Positions 43,098-53,568 of a DNA stretch of 64,000 nucleotides are shown piece after piece; positions within the stretch are counted from its first letter, which is position 1, and every line of letters starts with the position of its first letter. The stretch is from positions 18,046 through 82,045 of the forward strand of contig CAADYC010000089.1 of assembly GCA_900753165.1 (NCBI GenBank), given 5' to 3'. The stretch is from Clostridia bacterium (GTDB lineage: Bacteria; Bacillota; Clostridia; TANB77; CAG-508). The notes under the pieces were generated by a model that worked only from the letters and a program-made list of their open reading frames with translations, was not told where the DNA came from and searched no databases. Position numbers and translations under genes: made by a program.

Positions 43098-45050
43098 ATG
43101 AAAAAATTAAAGAAAAACGAAGCGATAACACTAGTAGCCCTAGTAGTAACAATTATCATCTTGTTGATGCTTGCGGGAATAACAATATCAACAATAGGTG
43201 GAGAAAATGGACTATTTACAAGAGTGAAATTAGGAAAAGAAAGATATGCAATATCTGAAGCAAAAGAAAAGTTGGAATTGGAGATAACAAATTTGCAAAT
43301 AGAACAGCAGGGAAAAGGAGAGGAATTAAAAAAAGAAGATTTGCCAAAAATAAATAATGACGAAATAGATGTACGCGACACAACAAATTTTCCTGTAGAA
43401 GTAATATATAAAAACTACAAATTTGAAGTAGATAGTAATTTTCAGGTTACATATGTCGGTGAAGCAAATGGGACAATTATAACGTATACAACAGAACCAA
43501 ATGGTTATACGAATCAAAACAAAGTAAAAGTTTTGGTAACAATAAGCAACCCTAAAGGAATAAAATCAATATTAAAACCTGGAGAAACAGACAAAATATT
43601 ACCACAAGATAGAACAACAGCGGGAATCGAATTTACAGTAACAAAAAATGGACATTATATTTTGAAAGTGGAAGATATTGATGGAAATGAAGTTTTTAAA
43701 GATATTTATATTGAGTTGATTGATACACTAACTCCAGGTGAATTTACACCAGAAATTCAAAAGGCAGACAGTAGTATTACAGTAATTGAAAATGGAAAAG
43801 ATGCAGAAGCAACAGAAGAAAGTTGTAAAAGTGGTATTGACCATTATGAATATTATTTAATAGATTCAAGTAATAAAGAAACAAAATATGAAACTAATAA
43901 GATAGAAAATCTAGCTTTAGGAAGTTATAAATTATATGTTGTAGCATTTGATAAAGCTGGGAATAATAAAAAATCTAGTATAATAGAGTTTAAATTATCA
44001 AGAAGATTTAAGATGGTTGAGACAGGTGGATTTCATACTTTAGCTATAGATACAGAAGGAAATTTATGGGCATGGGGGCAAAATCCTTATGGACAATTAG
44101 GAGATGGAACAACAGTAAATAGAACAAATCCAGTGCAAATAAAATCGGAAATAAAATTTAAAGAAATATCAGTAGGGAGATCTCATAGTGTGGCGATAGA
44201 TATAGAAGGAAATTTATGGACATGGGGAAGAAACGATTATGGACAATTAGGAGATGGAACAACAACAAATAGAACAAGTCCAGTACAAATAAAAGCAGGG
44301 ACAAAGTTTATTAAAATATCTGCTGAGGATGATAGAAGCTTAGCAATAGATATAGAAGGAAATTTATGGGCTTGGGGAAATAATTACCGTGGACAATTAG
44401 GAGATGGAACAACAACAAATAGAACAAGTCCAGTACAAATAAAAAGCAACACAAAATTTGCAAAAATATCTATTGGTGTTAAATATAGTGTGGCAATAGA
44501 TATAGAAGGAAATTTATGGACGTGGGGGATTAATGATAAAGGACAATTAGGAAATGGAACAACAACAGATAAAATGACACCAATACAAATAAAAGATGAT
44601 ACGAAATTTTTAAAAATTTCGGCGGGAAGAGCTGGACATGTTTTAGCTATAGATGTTGAAGGAAATTTGTGGGCATGGGGGCAAAATCCTTATGGACAAT
44701 TAGGAGATGGAACAACGACAAATAGAACTATACCAGAACAAGTGAAACCAGACATGAAATTTTCTGAAATATCAGCAGGAAATACGCATAGTATAGCAAT
44801 AGATGATAAAGGAAATTTATGGGCTTGGGGAAATAATTACCGTGGACAATTAGGAGATGGAACAACAACAAATAGAACAACTCCAGTACAAATAAAAGCA
44901 GGTATAAAATTTACAAATGTATGTGCAAGAGGAAATGATTCTAGTTTTGCATTAGATAGTGGAAACTATTTATGGGCATGGGGGTATAATTATAATGGTC
45001 AACTAGGAGATGGAACAACAGTTAATAAATTGGAACCAGTTGAAATCTAG
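43098..45050 (+). CDS. Pseudopilin-anchored RCC1 beta-propeller protein
   Basis: 650 aa. N-terminus KKNEAITLVALVVTIIILLM is a type IV pilin-like leader and hydrophobic helix. Residues about 130-310 are Ig/Big-like beta domains. From about 310 to the end there are seven RCC1/BLIP-II-type repeats (GNLWAWGxNxxGQLGDGTT). Predicted to be surface-exposed, displayed by a pilin-like anchor. Repeats are near-identical at DNA level, so copy number may vary. AGAGGAGGA precedes the start. Confidence 0.88.
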   Translation: MKKLKKNEAITLVALVVTIIILLMLAGITISTIGGENGLFTRVKLGKERYAISEAKEKLELEITNLQIEQQGKGEELKKEDLPKINNDEIDVRDTTNFPVEVIYKNYKFEVDSNFQVTYVGEANGTIITYTTEPNGYTNQNKVKVLVTISNPKGIKSILKPGETDKILPQDRTTAGIEFTVTKNGHYILKVEDIDGNEVFKDIYIELIDTLTPGEFTPEIQKADSSITVIENGKDAEATEESCKSGIDHYEYYLIDSSNKETKYETNKIENLALGSYKLYVVAFDKAGNNKKSSIIEFKLSRRFKMVETGGFHTLAIDTEGNLWAWGQNPYGQLGDGTTVNRTNPVQIKSEIKFKEISVGRSHSVAIDIEGNLWTWGRNDYGQLGDGTTTNRTSPVQIKAGTKFIKISAEDDRSLAIDIEGNLWAWGNNYRGQLGDGTTTNRTSPVQIKSNTKFAKISIGVKYSVAIDIEGNLWTWGINDKGQLGNGTTTDKMTPIQIKDDTKFLKISAGRAGHVLAIDVEGNLWAWGQNPYGQLGDGTTTNRTIPEQVKPDMKFSEISAGNTHSIAIDDKGNLWAWGNNYRGQLGDGTTTNRTTPVQIKAGIKFTNVCARGNDSSFALDSGNYLWAWGYNYNGQLGDGTTVNKLEPVEI

Positions 45051-45065
45051 ATAAAAATTAAAATT

Positions 45066-45093
45066 AAAAAGCAAGAAAAATTTCTTGCTTTTT
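45066..45093 (+). terminator. Terminator of the RCC1 gene
   Basis: AAAAAGCAAGAAA/TTTCTTGCTTTTT hairpin with T tail. Confidence 0.85.
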
Positions 45094-45156
45094 GTTATTT
45101 CTTATAGTAAAATGTAAACAGCTTGAAAGGACTAAAGAAAGTCCTAAAATTAAAAT

Positions 45157-45224
45157 TTGAGATTGAAAAACGGTCCATTAATTCAAAAAAAGAGAGATTT
45201 TGTGTGGTGGCCCCTCAATCACAG
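45157..45224. repeat. Two degenerate REP-like copies
   Basis: 45157-45187 (GAGATTGAAAAACGGTCC...) is a decayed type A copy, and 45193-45224 (GAGATTTTGTGTGGTGGCCC...) a decayed type B copy, in the smc leader. Confidence 0.6.
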
Positions 45225-45251
45225 TAAATTTCTAAAAAGGTGAGAAGATAA

Positions 45252-48200
45252 ATGTATTTAAAAAGATTAGAATTACAAGGATTTAAATCCTTTGCAGATA
45301 AAACAGTATTGGAACTAATGCCTGGAATAACAACAGTAATAGGGCCAAACGGTTCAGGAAAAAGTAACATATCAGACGCAATAAGATGGGTACTTGGAGA
45401 ACAAAGTATGAAATCATTAAGAGGTACAAAATCTCTAGACATAATATTTGCAGGTACTCAAAATAGAAAGTCTTTAGGCTTTGCCGAGGCTTCTTTGGTA
45501 TTTGATAATTCTGATGGTGCATTGCCAATTGAATATACGGAAGTAACAGTTACAAGAAAAATTTATAGAAGTGGTGAGACTGGTTATTATATAAACAAAG
45601 TTCCATGCAGATTAAAAGATGTATTGGAATTGTTTATGGATACTGGTATTGGTAAAGATGGATATTCAATTATTGGACAAGGTAAAATCGATGAGATTTT
45701 GAGTAACAAGTCTGAAGATAGAAGACATATTTTTGAAGAGGCTGCAGGTATTGTTAAATATAGGACAAGAAAGCAAGAGTCTGAAAAAAAGTTGGAACAT
45801 ACAAAGTTAAATCTTTTAAGAATTAATGATATTTTGTCTGAAATTGAAGGAAATCTAGAGCCTTTACAAATGCAAGCAGACAAGGCTAAAAAGTATTTAA
45901 ATTTAAGAGAAGAGTTGAAGAATATTGAAATTGGTCTATTTGTTTACAACATAGAAAAATATAAACAAGACTTAGAAAAAGTTGTACAAGACATTGAAAT
46001 TATGCAATCTCAATGCAATGATGAAGAAGGCAGATTAGAAAGAGTAAAAATCTTAAAAGAAGAGTTAAAATCTAGCATTGATGAAATTACAGAAACAATT
46101 GAAAATATGTCAAATATAGGTTTTGAGAGTCAAAAACAAATTGAACAATTGAATTCTGATATAAATGTTGCAAAGACTAGAATTGCAAATAATAATGAAA
46201 ATAATGATAGATATTTAAAAGAAATTGAAGAACAAAATGCTAAAGTTCAAGAGTTAAAAGATGAAATTGAACAAAAAGAGGCTAAAAAAGATAACTTAAA
46301 ACAAAACAAAGAAAAATTTGAAAAAGAGTTAAATGAAAAGCAAGCAGAGTTAGATAAATTAACAGAAAAATTGTCTTCAAAAGAGTTAGAAATTGAAGGA
46401 TACAAACATACGGTAGAAGAAAATACAGATAAAAAATATGAACTTCAATCAGAAATAAATGCTCAAAACATAAATTATCAAAACTTTGAAAAAAGACAAG
46501 CACAAATAAAACAAGAAATGCAGTCAACAATTTCTGAATTAGATGGAACTCGTCTTAATAAAGAAGATATTGCAAAGCAATTTAATGAAATTGAAAACAA
46601 AAAAAATAAGGCTCAAAATTCATTAAATGAAGTAGCAAAACAAAGAGAAGAAGCAAACCAAAAAATTAAATCATTTGAAAGTAATATAAATATTTTATCA
46701 AGTGAAATGAGAATAAAAGAATCAAGACTAAAATTTTTGATAGAAACAGAAAAAGAAAAAGAAGGATATATCAAAAGTGTTAAATCATTGCTTAAAGATT
46801 GTGAAAATATCAAAGAACTTGGCAAAGGTATGAATGGCGTTTTGGCAAATATTATTGAAGTTCCAGATGATTTACAAACTGCAATTGAAATGTGCTTAGG
46901 AGCAAGTATTCAAAACATTGTAACAGAAACAGAAACAGATGCAAAAAGGTTAGTTGAACATTTAAGAAAAAATAATTTAGGAAGAGCATCTTTTTTACCA
47001 ATTTCATCTGTTAGAGGTAAAAAATTGGACAAGATAAAAGGCAATGAAAGTGGAGTTATTGGGATTGCGTCAGACCTTATAAAATACAACAAAAAATATG
47101 AGCAAATTATTTTAAATTTACTAGGTAGAACTGTAATTGTTGACAACATGGATACTGCAATTAAAGTTGCAAAACAAAATGGATATACATTCAGAATTGT
47201 AACAACTGAAGGTGACTTAATAAATCCATCTGGTGCAATTACTGGTGGTTCAGTTGCTAAAAAGACTGTTAACATTTTGGGTAGAGGCAAAGAAATTGAA
47301 AAACTTGAAAAAGAGATAAAAAATCTAAAACAAAAAATTGAAAAACTAGAAAATGACAAGCAAAATTACGAAGAATCAATTGAAGGAATTTTAGAGTTAT
47401 CTGCAAATTTTGAAAAAGAACTACAAGAAATTGACATCACATACGCAACTGAAAAACAAAAAGTTATTTCAATAAATGAAAATATTGAAAAACTTGAAAA
47501 GCGTTTGAATAGACTAAAAGAAGAACAAGCAAATCTTGAAAAACAAAAAGAAGAAGCGGTTTCAACAAAAGGTGATTTACAAGTTGAAATAAATAAAATT
47601 GTTGAGCAAAATGAAGAACTTTCTAAAATAATTACTGAATTTGCAGAATTGAACAAAGATGATCAAAAATATATTGATGACCTGAATTTTGATATTACAA
47701 ACTTGAAAATTTCTGTATCTTCATTTGACGAAAGTGAAGCATCAATTCAAGAAATTCAAGAAAGAATTAATCAAGAATTAGAAAATGCACATACAAGTAT
47801 TGAAAATAAAAATGCACAAATTGAGCAAATCAAAAAAGACAATGAAGACTTAGAAAAATCAATACAGGATACACTTCAAAAAATAGAAAAAGTTAAAGAA
47901 AGTGTAAATAGCAGTAGTTCAAAAATTGAAGAATTGAAAAAAGAAAGAGCTCAAAAGAGTGAAAAACTTTCAAAACAAGAAGATGAGATAACTGCTAAAT
48001 TTAAAGTAATTGAAGACTTAAAAGGTCAAATTGTAAAATTAGATGTTAAAAAGACAAAAATTGAAGAAGATATTAATGGCATTATCAACAAAATGTGGGA
48101 AGAATATGAACTTACACCTAATAATGCAGAACAATATAAAAAACCAGAAAATGTTGCGTTAACACAAAGAAGAGTCAATAATTTGAGAACTGAAATTAGA

Positions 48201-48800
48201 GAACTTGGAAGTGTTAATGTAGATTCAATTGAAGAATATAAAAACTTAAAAGATAGATATGACTTTATGAGTGAACAACGTTTAGACCTAGAAAATACAA
48301 TGAGCAAATTAAGAAAAGTGATTTCAGATATGACTCAAATTATGAAAGAACAATTTAAAGAAAAATTCAAGGTTATAAACAAAAACTTTGGAGAAGTATT
48401 TGCAGAATTGTTTGGCGGCGGAAAAGCAGAACTTACACTAGAAGATGAAGACAATATTTTAGAGTGTGGAATTGAAATTACCGTACAACCACCAGGAAAG
48501 AAATTACAAAATATGATGCTTCTTTCAGGTGGGGAAAAGGCATTTACTGCAATTGCATTATTATTTGCAATATTGAAAATAAATCCAGCACCATTCTGTG
48601 TATTGGATGAAATTGAAGCGGCACTTGATGATGTAAATGTATTTAGATATGCTGATTATTTGAAGAAGTTTACTGATCATACTCAATTCTTAGTTATTAC
48701 TCATAGAAAGGGAACTATGGAAGTGGCTGATACTGTTTATGGTGTTACTATGGAAGAGAGTGGTATTTCTAAGTTGTTGTCTATGAAATTGAAACAATAA
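45252..48800 (+). CDS. smc: Chromosome segregation protein SMC
   Basis: ATPase of the SMC-ScpAB condensin. 1182 aa, family length. Walker A GPNGSGKSN (31-39), two long coiled coils (about 170-500 and 680-1030) around a hinge with GRASFLPISS...GVIGIASDLI, signature LSGGEKAFTAIALLFA and Walker B PFCVLDEIEAALDD at the C-terminal head. AAAGGTGAGAAG precedes ATG 45252. Not one CGG codon occurs in its 1182 codons. Confidence 0.97.
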   Translation: MYLKRLELQGFKSFADKTVLELMPGITTVIGPNGSGKSNISDAIRWVLGEQSMKSLRGTKSLDIIFAGTQNRKSLGFAEASLVFDNSDGALPIEYTEVTVTRKIYRSGETGYYINKVPCRLKDVLELFMDTGIGKDGYSIIGQGKIDEILSNKSEDRRHIFEEAAGIVKYRTRKQESEKKLEHTKLNLLRINDILSEIEGNLEPLQMQADKAKKYLNLREELKNIEIGLFVYNIEKYKQDLEKVVQDIEIMQSQCNDEEGRLERVKILKEELKSSIDEITETIENMSNIGFESQKQIEQLNSDINVAKTRIANNNENNDRYLKEIEEQNAKVQELKDEIEQKEAKKDNLKQNKEKFEKELNEKQAELDKLTEKLSSKELEIEGYKHTVEENTDKKYELQSEINAQNINYQNFEKRQAQIKQEMQSTISELDGTRLNKEDIAKQFNEIENKKNKAQNSLNEVAKQREEANQKIKSFESNINILSSEMRIKESRLKFLIETEKEKEGYIKSVKSLLKDCENIKELGKGMNGVLANIIEVPDDLQTAIEMCLGASIQNIVTETETDAKRLVEHLRKNNLGRASFLPISSVRGKKLDKIKGNESGVIGIASDLIKYNKKYEQIILNLLGRTVIVDNMDTAIKVAKQNGYTFRIVTTEGDLINPSGAITGGSVAKKTVNILGRGKEIEKLEKEIKNLKQKIEKLENDKQNYEESIEGILELSANFEKELQEIDITYATEKQKVISINENIEKLEKRLNRLKEEQANLEKQKEEAVSTKGDLQVEINKIVEQNEELSKIITEFAELNKDDQKYIDDLNFDITNLKISVSSFDESEASIQEIQERINQELENAHTSIENKNAQIEQIKKDNEDLEKSIQDTLQKIEKVKESVNSSSSKIEELKKERAQKSEKLSKQEDEITAKFKVIEDLKGQIVKLDVKKTKIEEDINGIINKMWEEYELTPNNAEQYKKPENVALTQRRVNNLRTEIRELGSVNVDSIEEYKNLKDRYDFMSEQRLDLENTMSKLRKVISDMTQIMKEQFKEKFKVINKNFGEVFAELFGGGKAELTLEDEDNILECGIEITVQPPGKKLQNMMLLSGGEKAFTAIALLFAILKINPAPFCVLDEIEAALDDVNVFRYADYLKKFTDHTQFLVITHRKGTMEVADTVYGVTMEESGISKLLSMKLKQ

Positions 48801-48810
48801 AATTTATAAA

Positions 48811-48843
48811 AGGTAGCAAGTGAAAATTTGCTACTTTTTGCTG
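48811..48843 (+). terminator. smc terminator
   Basis: GGTAGCAA/TTGCTACT-type hairpin (GTAGCAA...TTTGCTAC) followed by TTTTTG. Confidence 0.8.
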
Positions 48844-48938
48844 TGTGATACGTAAGTATTATAATACAAATAAAATAAAAAGTCGGAGATTAAGTAATCT
48901 CCAACTTTTTGTACACAATATACTTAATGTACTTAACA

Positions 48939-49178
48939 TTAAGCTTCTGCAATCTTTTTTGTAAACTGACTAGCACACAAATTCATTCGACTAGCTTTTA
49001 TATTGCAAGCTGTCATGTCTGCAGGATTTTTGCAAAGTACAACATTTTCGGTTGCAATATAGTTACCTCGTTTGTACTCAGCAATCCATTTTAAGAAAGC
49101 CTGAATCCGATCTTCGGTGCTGGTAATGGTGAAACTTGCACCATTCTTATCGCTTACGGTTAAAGATTTTTCTTTCAT
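48939..49178 (-). CDS. Hypothetical protein (79 aa)
   Basis: AGGAGGTAACACT precedes ATG 49178. MKEKSLTVSDKNGASFTITS then WIAEYKRGNYIATENVVLCK, a small beta-alpha protein. Downstream of ytaF on the same strand. No family recognised. Confidence 0.65.
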   Translation of the reverse strand: MKEKSLTVSDKNGASFTITSTEDRIQAFLKWIAEYKRGNYIATENVVLCKNPADMTACNIKASRMNLCASQFTKKIAEA

Positions 49179-49227
49179 AGTGTTACCTCCTAGTTGTTTT
49201 ATAATAAATATTATATAACAAGAGAAT

Positions 49228-49810
49228 CTAAAATGCAACAAATTTTAAAAATCCAATAAAAATTAATAGTAAACCAGAAATAATTGACCAGATATTTTGT
49301 GGTAATTTACAAAAATTTCTAATATGAATTCCTAAATAGGAGCCGTAAACTAAGAAAAATTAATTGAAAAGCACTTACTAAAAAAGGAAATAGTTTCAAA
49401 TTAATATCAGCCATTGAACCAGAAATCCCAATACAAAAGCTATCTAAAGAAAGGGCAATAGCCAAGATTAATGCTTCTTGTGGTTCAATTATTTTTGAAT
49501 GATTTAGGTCAGAAGATAGTGGGCTGTTAAAAATATTTCGGGAATTTTTTTCTTTTTTAGATGCTTGAAAGCATATGTATATTCCCATACAAATTAAAAT
49601 AAAACATCCTAAAAAGTTAGTAAATAAGTTTGGAAGTATATATTGAATTATATTACCAAAAAATATTGATATATATGTTGTAATTAGTGAAATTGCAAAT
49701 AAAATTATTTTGCTTAATTTAGATATTTTTGTATTTTTAATTCCATATGTGATGCCTATTCCTAAAGAATCTATACTACTTGATATTGCTAAAAGTATTG
49801 AATTTACCAT
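49228..49810 (-). CDS. ytaF: YtaF/MntP-like sporulation membrane protein, +1 frameshift at CGG
   Basis: MntP-fold membrane protein: LLAISSSIDSLGIGITYGIK and the second repeat ALILAIALSLDSFCIGISGS carry the paired Asp motifs. GAGGTG precedes ATG 49810. In the fifth helix the frame meets CGG (49345-49343); straight reading gives RLLFRNSY and stops at 49319. The +1 frame reads TTA GGC TCC and continues GSYLGIHIR, then SGLLLIFIGFLKF, the expected sixth helix, to TAG 49230-49228. Shifted length 193 aa. A host gene with the same break as the phage genes. Confidence 0.85.
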
Positions 49811-49921
49811 AATAACACCTCTTACAACATAATATGACAAAAAAATTTTTACGGTTACTGTGTAATAAAAAAGTACAAGCCACATATATTTAAATAACAA
49901 ATATACAAAGGAGTGAATTTT

Positions 49922-52582
49922 ATGTGGCAAACATTAAGAAAAGAAGAAGTATTAAGGCAATTAGGCACAGATGAAAAACAGGGATTAACAGAAAAAGAAG
50001 TACAAAAAAGACAAGAAAAATACGGAAAAAATAAATTAGAAGAAAAAAAGAAAGAAAGTTTTATTGTAAAATTTATAAAACAATTTAATGATTTTATGAT
50101 AATCATACTAATAATAGCATCAATAATATCGGCAGTTGTATCAAAAATGCAAGGAGAAAATGACTATGTGGATTCAATAATAATCATAGGAATAGTAGTA
50201 TTTAATGCATTAATGGGAGTAATACAAGAAGCAAAAGCAGAAAAATCAATAGAAGCCTTAAAACAAATGACACCGCAACTTGCAAAAACAATAAGAAATG
50301 GAAAAACAGTTGAAGTCAACGCGGAAGAACTTGTAAAAGGAGATATTATAATTTTAGACGCAGGAAATTTTGTACCAGCAGACTGTAGAATTTTAGAAAG
50401 TCATAACTTGAAAATAGAAGAATCATCATTAACAGGCGAAACACAAGGGGCAGAAAAGGATGAGGGTATTTTGTGTAGTAAAAATGCACCTTTGGGAGAT
50501 ATGAAAAACATGGCTTTTATGGCTAGTATAACAGTAAATGGACATGGAAAAGCAGTTGTTACAGATACTGGAATGAGTACAAAAGTTGGACAAATTGCTA
50601 ATATGATTATTGAAGATGAGGCTCCACAAACACCATTACAGAAAAAACTTGGAGAAGTTGGTAAAATATTAGGATTGGCGTGTTTAGCAATATGTGTAAT
50701 AATTTTTGTTATGGGATTAATAAAACATATAGAACCTGTTGAAATGTTTATGACATCTGTAGGACTTGCAGTTGCAGCAATTCCAGAGGGATTACCTGCA
50801 ATTGTAACAATTATGCTTTCAATTGGCGTTACAAAAATGGCTAAAAAGAATAGCATAATTAGAAAATTGCCAGCTGTTGAAACACTTGGAAGTAGTAGTG
50901 TAATTTGTTCAGATAAAACAGGAACTTTAACACAAAATAAAATGAAGGTTGTTGATGTTAGAAGTCAAAGTAAAAAGTTTATTATTGAACTAGCAACATT
51001 ATGCACAGATTGTGATGTAAATGTGGAAAATGGAGTAATGAAAGTTTCTGGTGAGCCTACAGAGAAGGCGATTGTAGAAGAATGTATAAATATTGGAAGT
51101 ACAAAAAATAGATTAGAAAATTTTATGCCAAGAGTTAATGAAATTCCTTTTGATTCTAATAGAAAAATGATGACTACAATTCATAAAATAGGCAATAAAT
51201 ATAGGATTATAACAAAAGGTGCACCAGATGTACTATTACAAAAGTGTACAAAACAAATAGATTCAATAAGTGAAATGACAAGCCAATATAACATTAAAAT
51301 TAGAAGTTTAGAAAATTTAAAAATTCAAAGTGATAATAGACAAATGGCACAAAAGGCATTGAGAGTAATTGCAGTTGCATATAAAGATTTAGATACATTG
51401 CCAAGTAAAATTTATTCACAAAATATTGAAAATAATTTAACATTTGTGGGACTAATTGGAATGATAGACCCACCAAGAGATGGAGTAAAAGAAGCAGTTC
51501 AGGTATGTAAAAATTCAGGAATTAAAACAGTAATGATTACAGGTGATCACTTAGAAACGGCAAAGGCAATAGCAAAAGACTTAGGGATTCTAGAACAAAA
51601 AGATATGGCAATAACAGGTCAAGAACTTGATAAAATGACACAAAATCAATTAGAAAAAAATATAAAAAAATATTCAGTTTTTGCAAGGGTTACACCAGAA
51701 CACAAAGTAAGAATTGTAAAAGCATGGCAACGTAATGGTGCAGTAGTTGCAATGACTGGTGATGGTGTAAATGATAGTCCAGCTTTGAAAAATGCTGATA
51801 TTGGAATTGCTATGGGAAAAAATGGTACAGATGTTGCCAAAAATGCGGCTGATATCATACTTACAGATGACAATTTTGTTACAATAGTTGAAGCTGTAAA
51901 GCAGGGAAGAAACATATATGATAATATCAAAAAAGCAATACATTTTTTAATTGCAACAAATATTGGTGAAATTGTAACAATTTTTATGGGACTTGTATTA
52001 GGCTTAAAATCACCACTTCTTGCAATTCAATTATTATGGATTAATCTTGTTACAGACTCTTTACCTGCAATTGCTTTAGGTCTTGAAAAGCCTGAAAAAG
52101 ATATAATGCAAAGAAAACCAGTTGATAGTAAAAAAGGAATATTTGCAGACGGTTTGTGGAATAAAATTATTGTTGAAGGAATTATGATAGGTGTTCTTAC
52201 TCTTGTTGCATTCAGTATTGGAAATAAATATTATGGCTTAGAAGTTGGCAGAACTATGGCATTTTTATCAATAGGATTTTTGGAGTTGATTCATAGTTTT
52301 AATGTTAAAAATGAAAGGTCTATTTTTGAGGCAGGACTTTTTGAAAATAAATATTTAGTTGGAAGCTTTGTTTTAGGAATTTTCATTCAGGCTATAGTTG
52401 TTGTGATTCCCGCTTTTGCGAATCTTTTTGAGGTTGTTCCTTTGAATTTGACTCAATGGATTATTACTGTTGTTATTTCTATTTTGCCTGTGCCTGTTGT
52501 TGAATTACAAAAGAAATTAGACTTTAAGAATAAAGTATGTAATAATAAAAAAGAGAAAAAAAGTTTTTCTTTTGCAAAGTAA
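49922..52582 (+). CDS. Cation-transporting P-type ATPase (Ca2+ type, PMCA/SERCA-like)
   Basis: 886 aa. N-terminal cation ATPase domain, actuator SSLTGET, phosphorylation site CSDKTGTLTQNKM, nucleotide-binding KGAPDVLL, hinge MTGDGVNDSPALKNADIGIA and PEGLPAIV in helix M4, the Ca2+-type signature. Ten membrane helices expected. ATG 49922 follows AAAGGAGTG. Exports Ca2+ (Mn2+ possible). Confidence 0.93.
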   Translation: MWQTLRKEEVLRQLGTDEKQGLTEKEVQKRQEKYGKNKLEEKKKESFIVKFIKQFNDFMIIILIIASIISAVVSKMQGENDYVDSIIIIGIVVFNALMGVIQEAKAEKSIEALKQMTPQLAKTIRNGKTVEVNAEELVKGDIIILDAGNFVPADCRILESHNLKIEESSLTGETQGAEKDEGILCSKNAPLGDMKNMAFMASITVNGHGKAVVTDTGMSTKVGQIANMIIEDEAPQTPLQKKLGEVGKILGLACLAICVIIFVMGLIKHIEPVEMFMTSVGLAVAAIPEGLPAIVTIMLSIGVTKMAKKNSIIRKLPAVETLGSSSVICSDKTGTLTQNKMKVVDVRSQSKKFIIELATLCTDCDVNVENGVMKVSGEPTEKAIVEECINIGSTKNRLENFMPRVNEIPFDSNRKMMTTIHKIGNKYRIITKGAPDVLLQKCTKQIDSISEMTSQYNIKIRSLENLKIQSDNRQMAQKALRVIAVAYKDLDTLPSKIYSQNIENNLTFVGLIGMIDPPRDGVKEAVQVCKNSGIKTVMITGDHLETAKAIAKDLGILEQKDMAITGQELDKMTQNQLEKNIKKYSVFARVTPEHKVRIVKAWQRNGAVVAMTGDGVNDSPALKNADIGIAMGKNGTDVAKNAADIILTDDNFVTIVEAVKQGRNIYDNIKKAIHFLIATNIGEIVTIFMGLVLGLKSPLLAIQLLWINLVTDSLPAIALGLEKPEKDIMQRKPVDSKKGIFADGLWNKIIVEGIMIGVLTLVAFSIGNKYYGLEVGRTMAFLSIGFLELIHSFNVKNERSIFEAGLFENKYLVGSFVLGIFIQAIVVVIPAFANLFEVVPLNLTQWIITVVISILPVPVVELQKKLDFKNKVCNNKKEKKSFSFAK

Positions 52583-52772
52583 GTTAAAAAAGTACATTTT
52601 ATAAAAAAATTTAATATAAATTTTTTTAAAGTTTATATTAAATTTTTGAAAATTGGTTGCAAATACCAAAAAAATATGATAAAATAGCTATGCTTAAAAG
52701 AAGCATGGCTATTTTTAAGCATCTCTACTTAACGAAAAGTTAGGTTGCAAAATCCATAGGGAGGTGAAAATA
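52583..52772 (+). promoter_or_regulatory. Promoter and leader of rpsF-ssb-rpsR
   Basis: TTGCAAAT near 52657 and a TATGATAAAAT -10 region near 52675 precede a leader with hairpin GCTATGCTT/AAGCATGGC (52688-52710) and ACTTAAC-GAAA-AGTTAG (52728-52744). The position would suit an S6:S18 autoregulatory leader; the hallmark is not confirmed. Confidence 0.45.
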
Positions 52773-53057
52773 ATGAACAAATACGAAAGTGTTATCATTG
52801 TTAATCCAAATGTAGATGAAGCTGGTTTAAAAGCTTTAGAAGAAAAATTCACAGGATTAATCAATGAAAATGGAAAAGTTGAATCAGTTGAAAACATGGG
52901 TAAAAAAAGATTAGCTTATGAAATCAAAAAATTCAAAGAAGGTACATATATGTTATTTAACTTTGAAGCAAATCCAGATTCAATCAAAGAACTTGAAAGA
53001 GTTTACAGAATTACAGATGATATAATCAAATTCATCGTTGTAAGAAAAGAAGACTAA
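52773..53057 (+). CDS. rpsF: Ribosomal protein S6
   Basis: 94 aa, KYESVIIVNPNVDEAGLKAL and MGKKRLAYEIKKFKEGTYML, the S6 fold; binds S18 in the 30S platform. ATG 52773 with GGGAGGTG upstream. First of the conserved rpsF-ssb-rpsR operon. Confidence 0.96.
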   Translation: MNKYESVIIVNPNVDEAGLKALEEKFTGLINENGKVESVENMGKKRLAYEIKKFKEGTYMLFNFEANPDSIKELERVYRITDDIIKFIVVRKED

Positions 53058-53112
53058 TCAAAAAAATAAAAAGTGGGACCTTAAATTAAAGTAATGAAAG
53101 GAAGAAAAGGAA

Positions 53113-53541
53113 ATGAACAAAGTAATATTAATGGGAAGACTTACAAGAGACCCAGAAGTAAGATATACACAAACAAATAATACTCTAGTTGCTTCTTTTA
53201 GTTTAGCAGTAAATAGAAGATTTGTTAGACAAGGAGAAGAAAGACAAGCAGACTTTATAAACATAGTTGCTTGGAGTAAATTAGGAGAATTTTGTAGTAA
53301 GTACTTTAAGAAAGGTCAACAAGTTGGTATAATTGGAAGAATCCAAACAAGAACATGGGATGATGATCAAGGTGTTAAACACTATGTAACAGAAGTTGTT
53401 GCAGAAGAAGCATATTTCGCTGATAGCAAAAGAGAAGGAGATATGGGAGCAGGAGCTTTTGAAAATACTTTTGGTAGTACAATGCCAGGAAGTATGGGTT
53501 CAGATTTTGAAACATCATCTGCAGATGATTTACCATTTTAA
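53113..53541 (+). CDS. ssb: Single-stranded DNA-binding protein
   Basis: 142 aa; OB fold (MNKVILMGRLTRDPEVRYTQ, FINIVAWSKLGEFCSKYFKK) and the acidic C-terminal tip DDLPF that recruits partner proteins. Between rpsF and rpsR as in most Firmicutes. Confidence 0.97.
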   Translation: MNKVILMGRLTRDPEVRYTQTNNTLVASFSLAVNRRFVRQGEERQADFINIVAWSKLGEFCSKYFKKGQQVGIIGRIQTRTWDDDQGVKHYVTEVVAEEAYFADSKREGDMGAGAFENTFGSTMPGSMGSDFETSSADDLPF

Positions 53542-53568
53542 TTAATAACGAGAGGGGGAAATATCAAA

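Noticed and set aside
52688..52760. Confirmed S6:S18 autoregulatory leader
   Set aside because: Position is suitable and hairpins exist, but I could not identify the conserved bulge, so it is noted only as possible.
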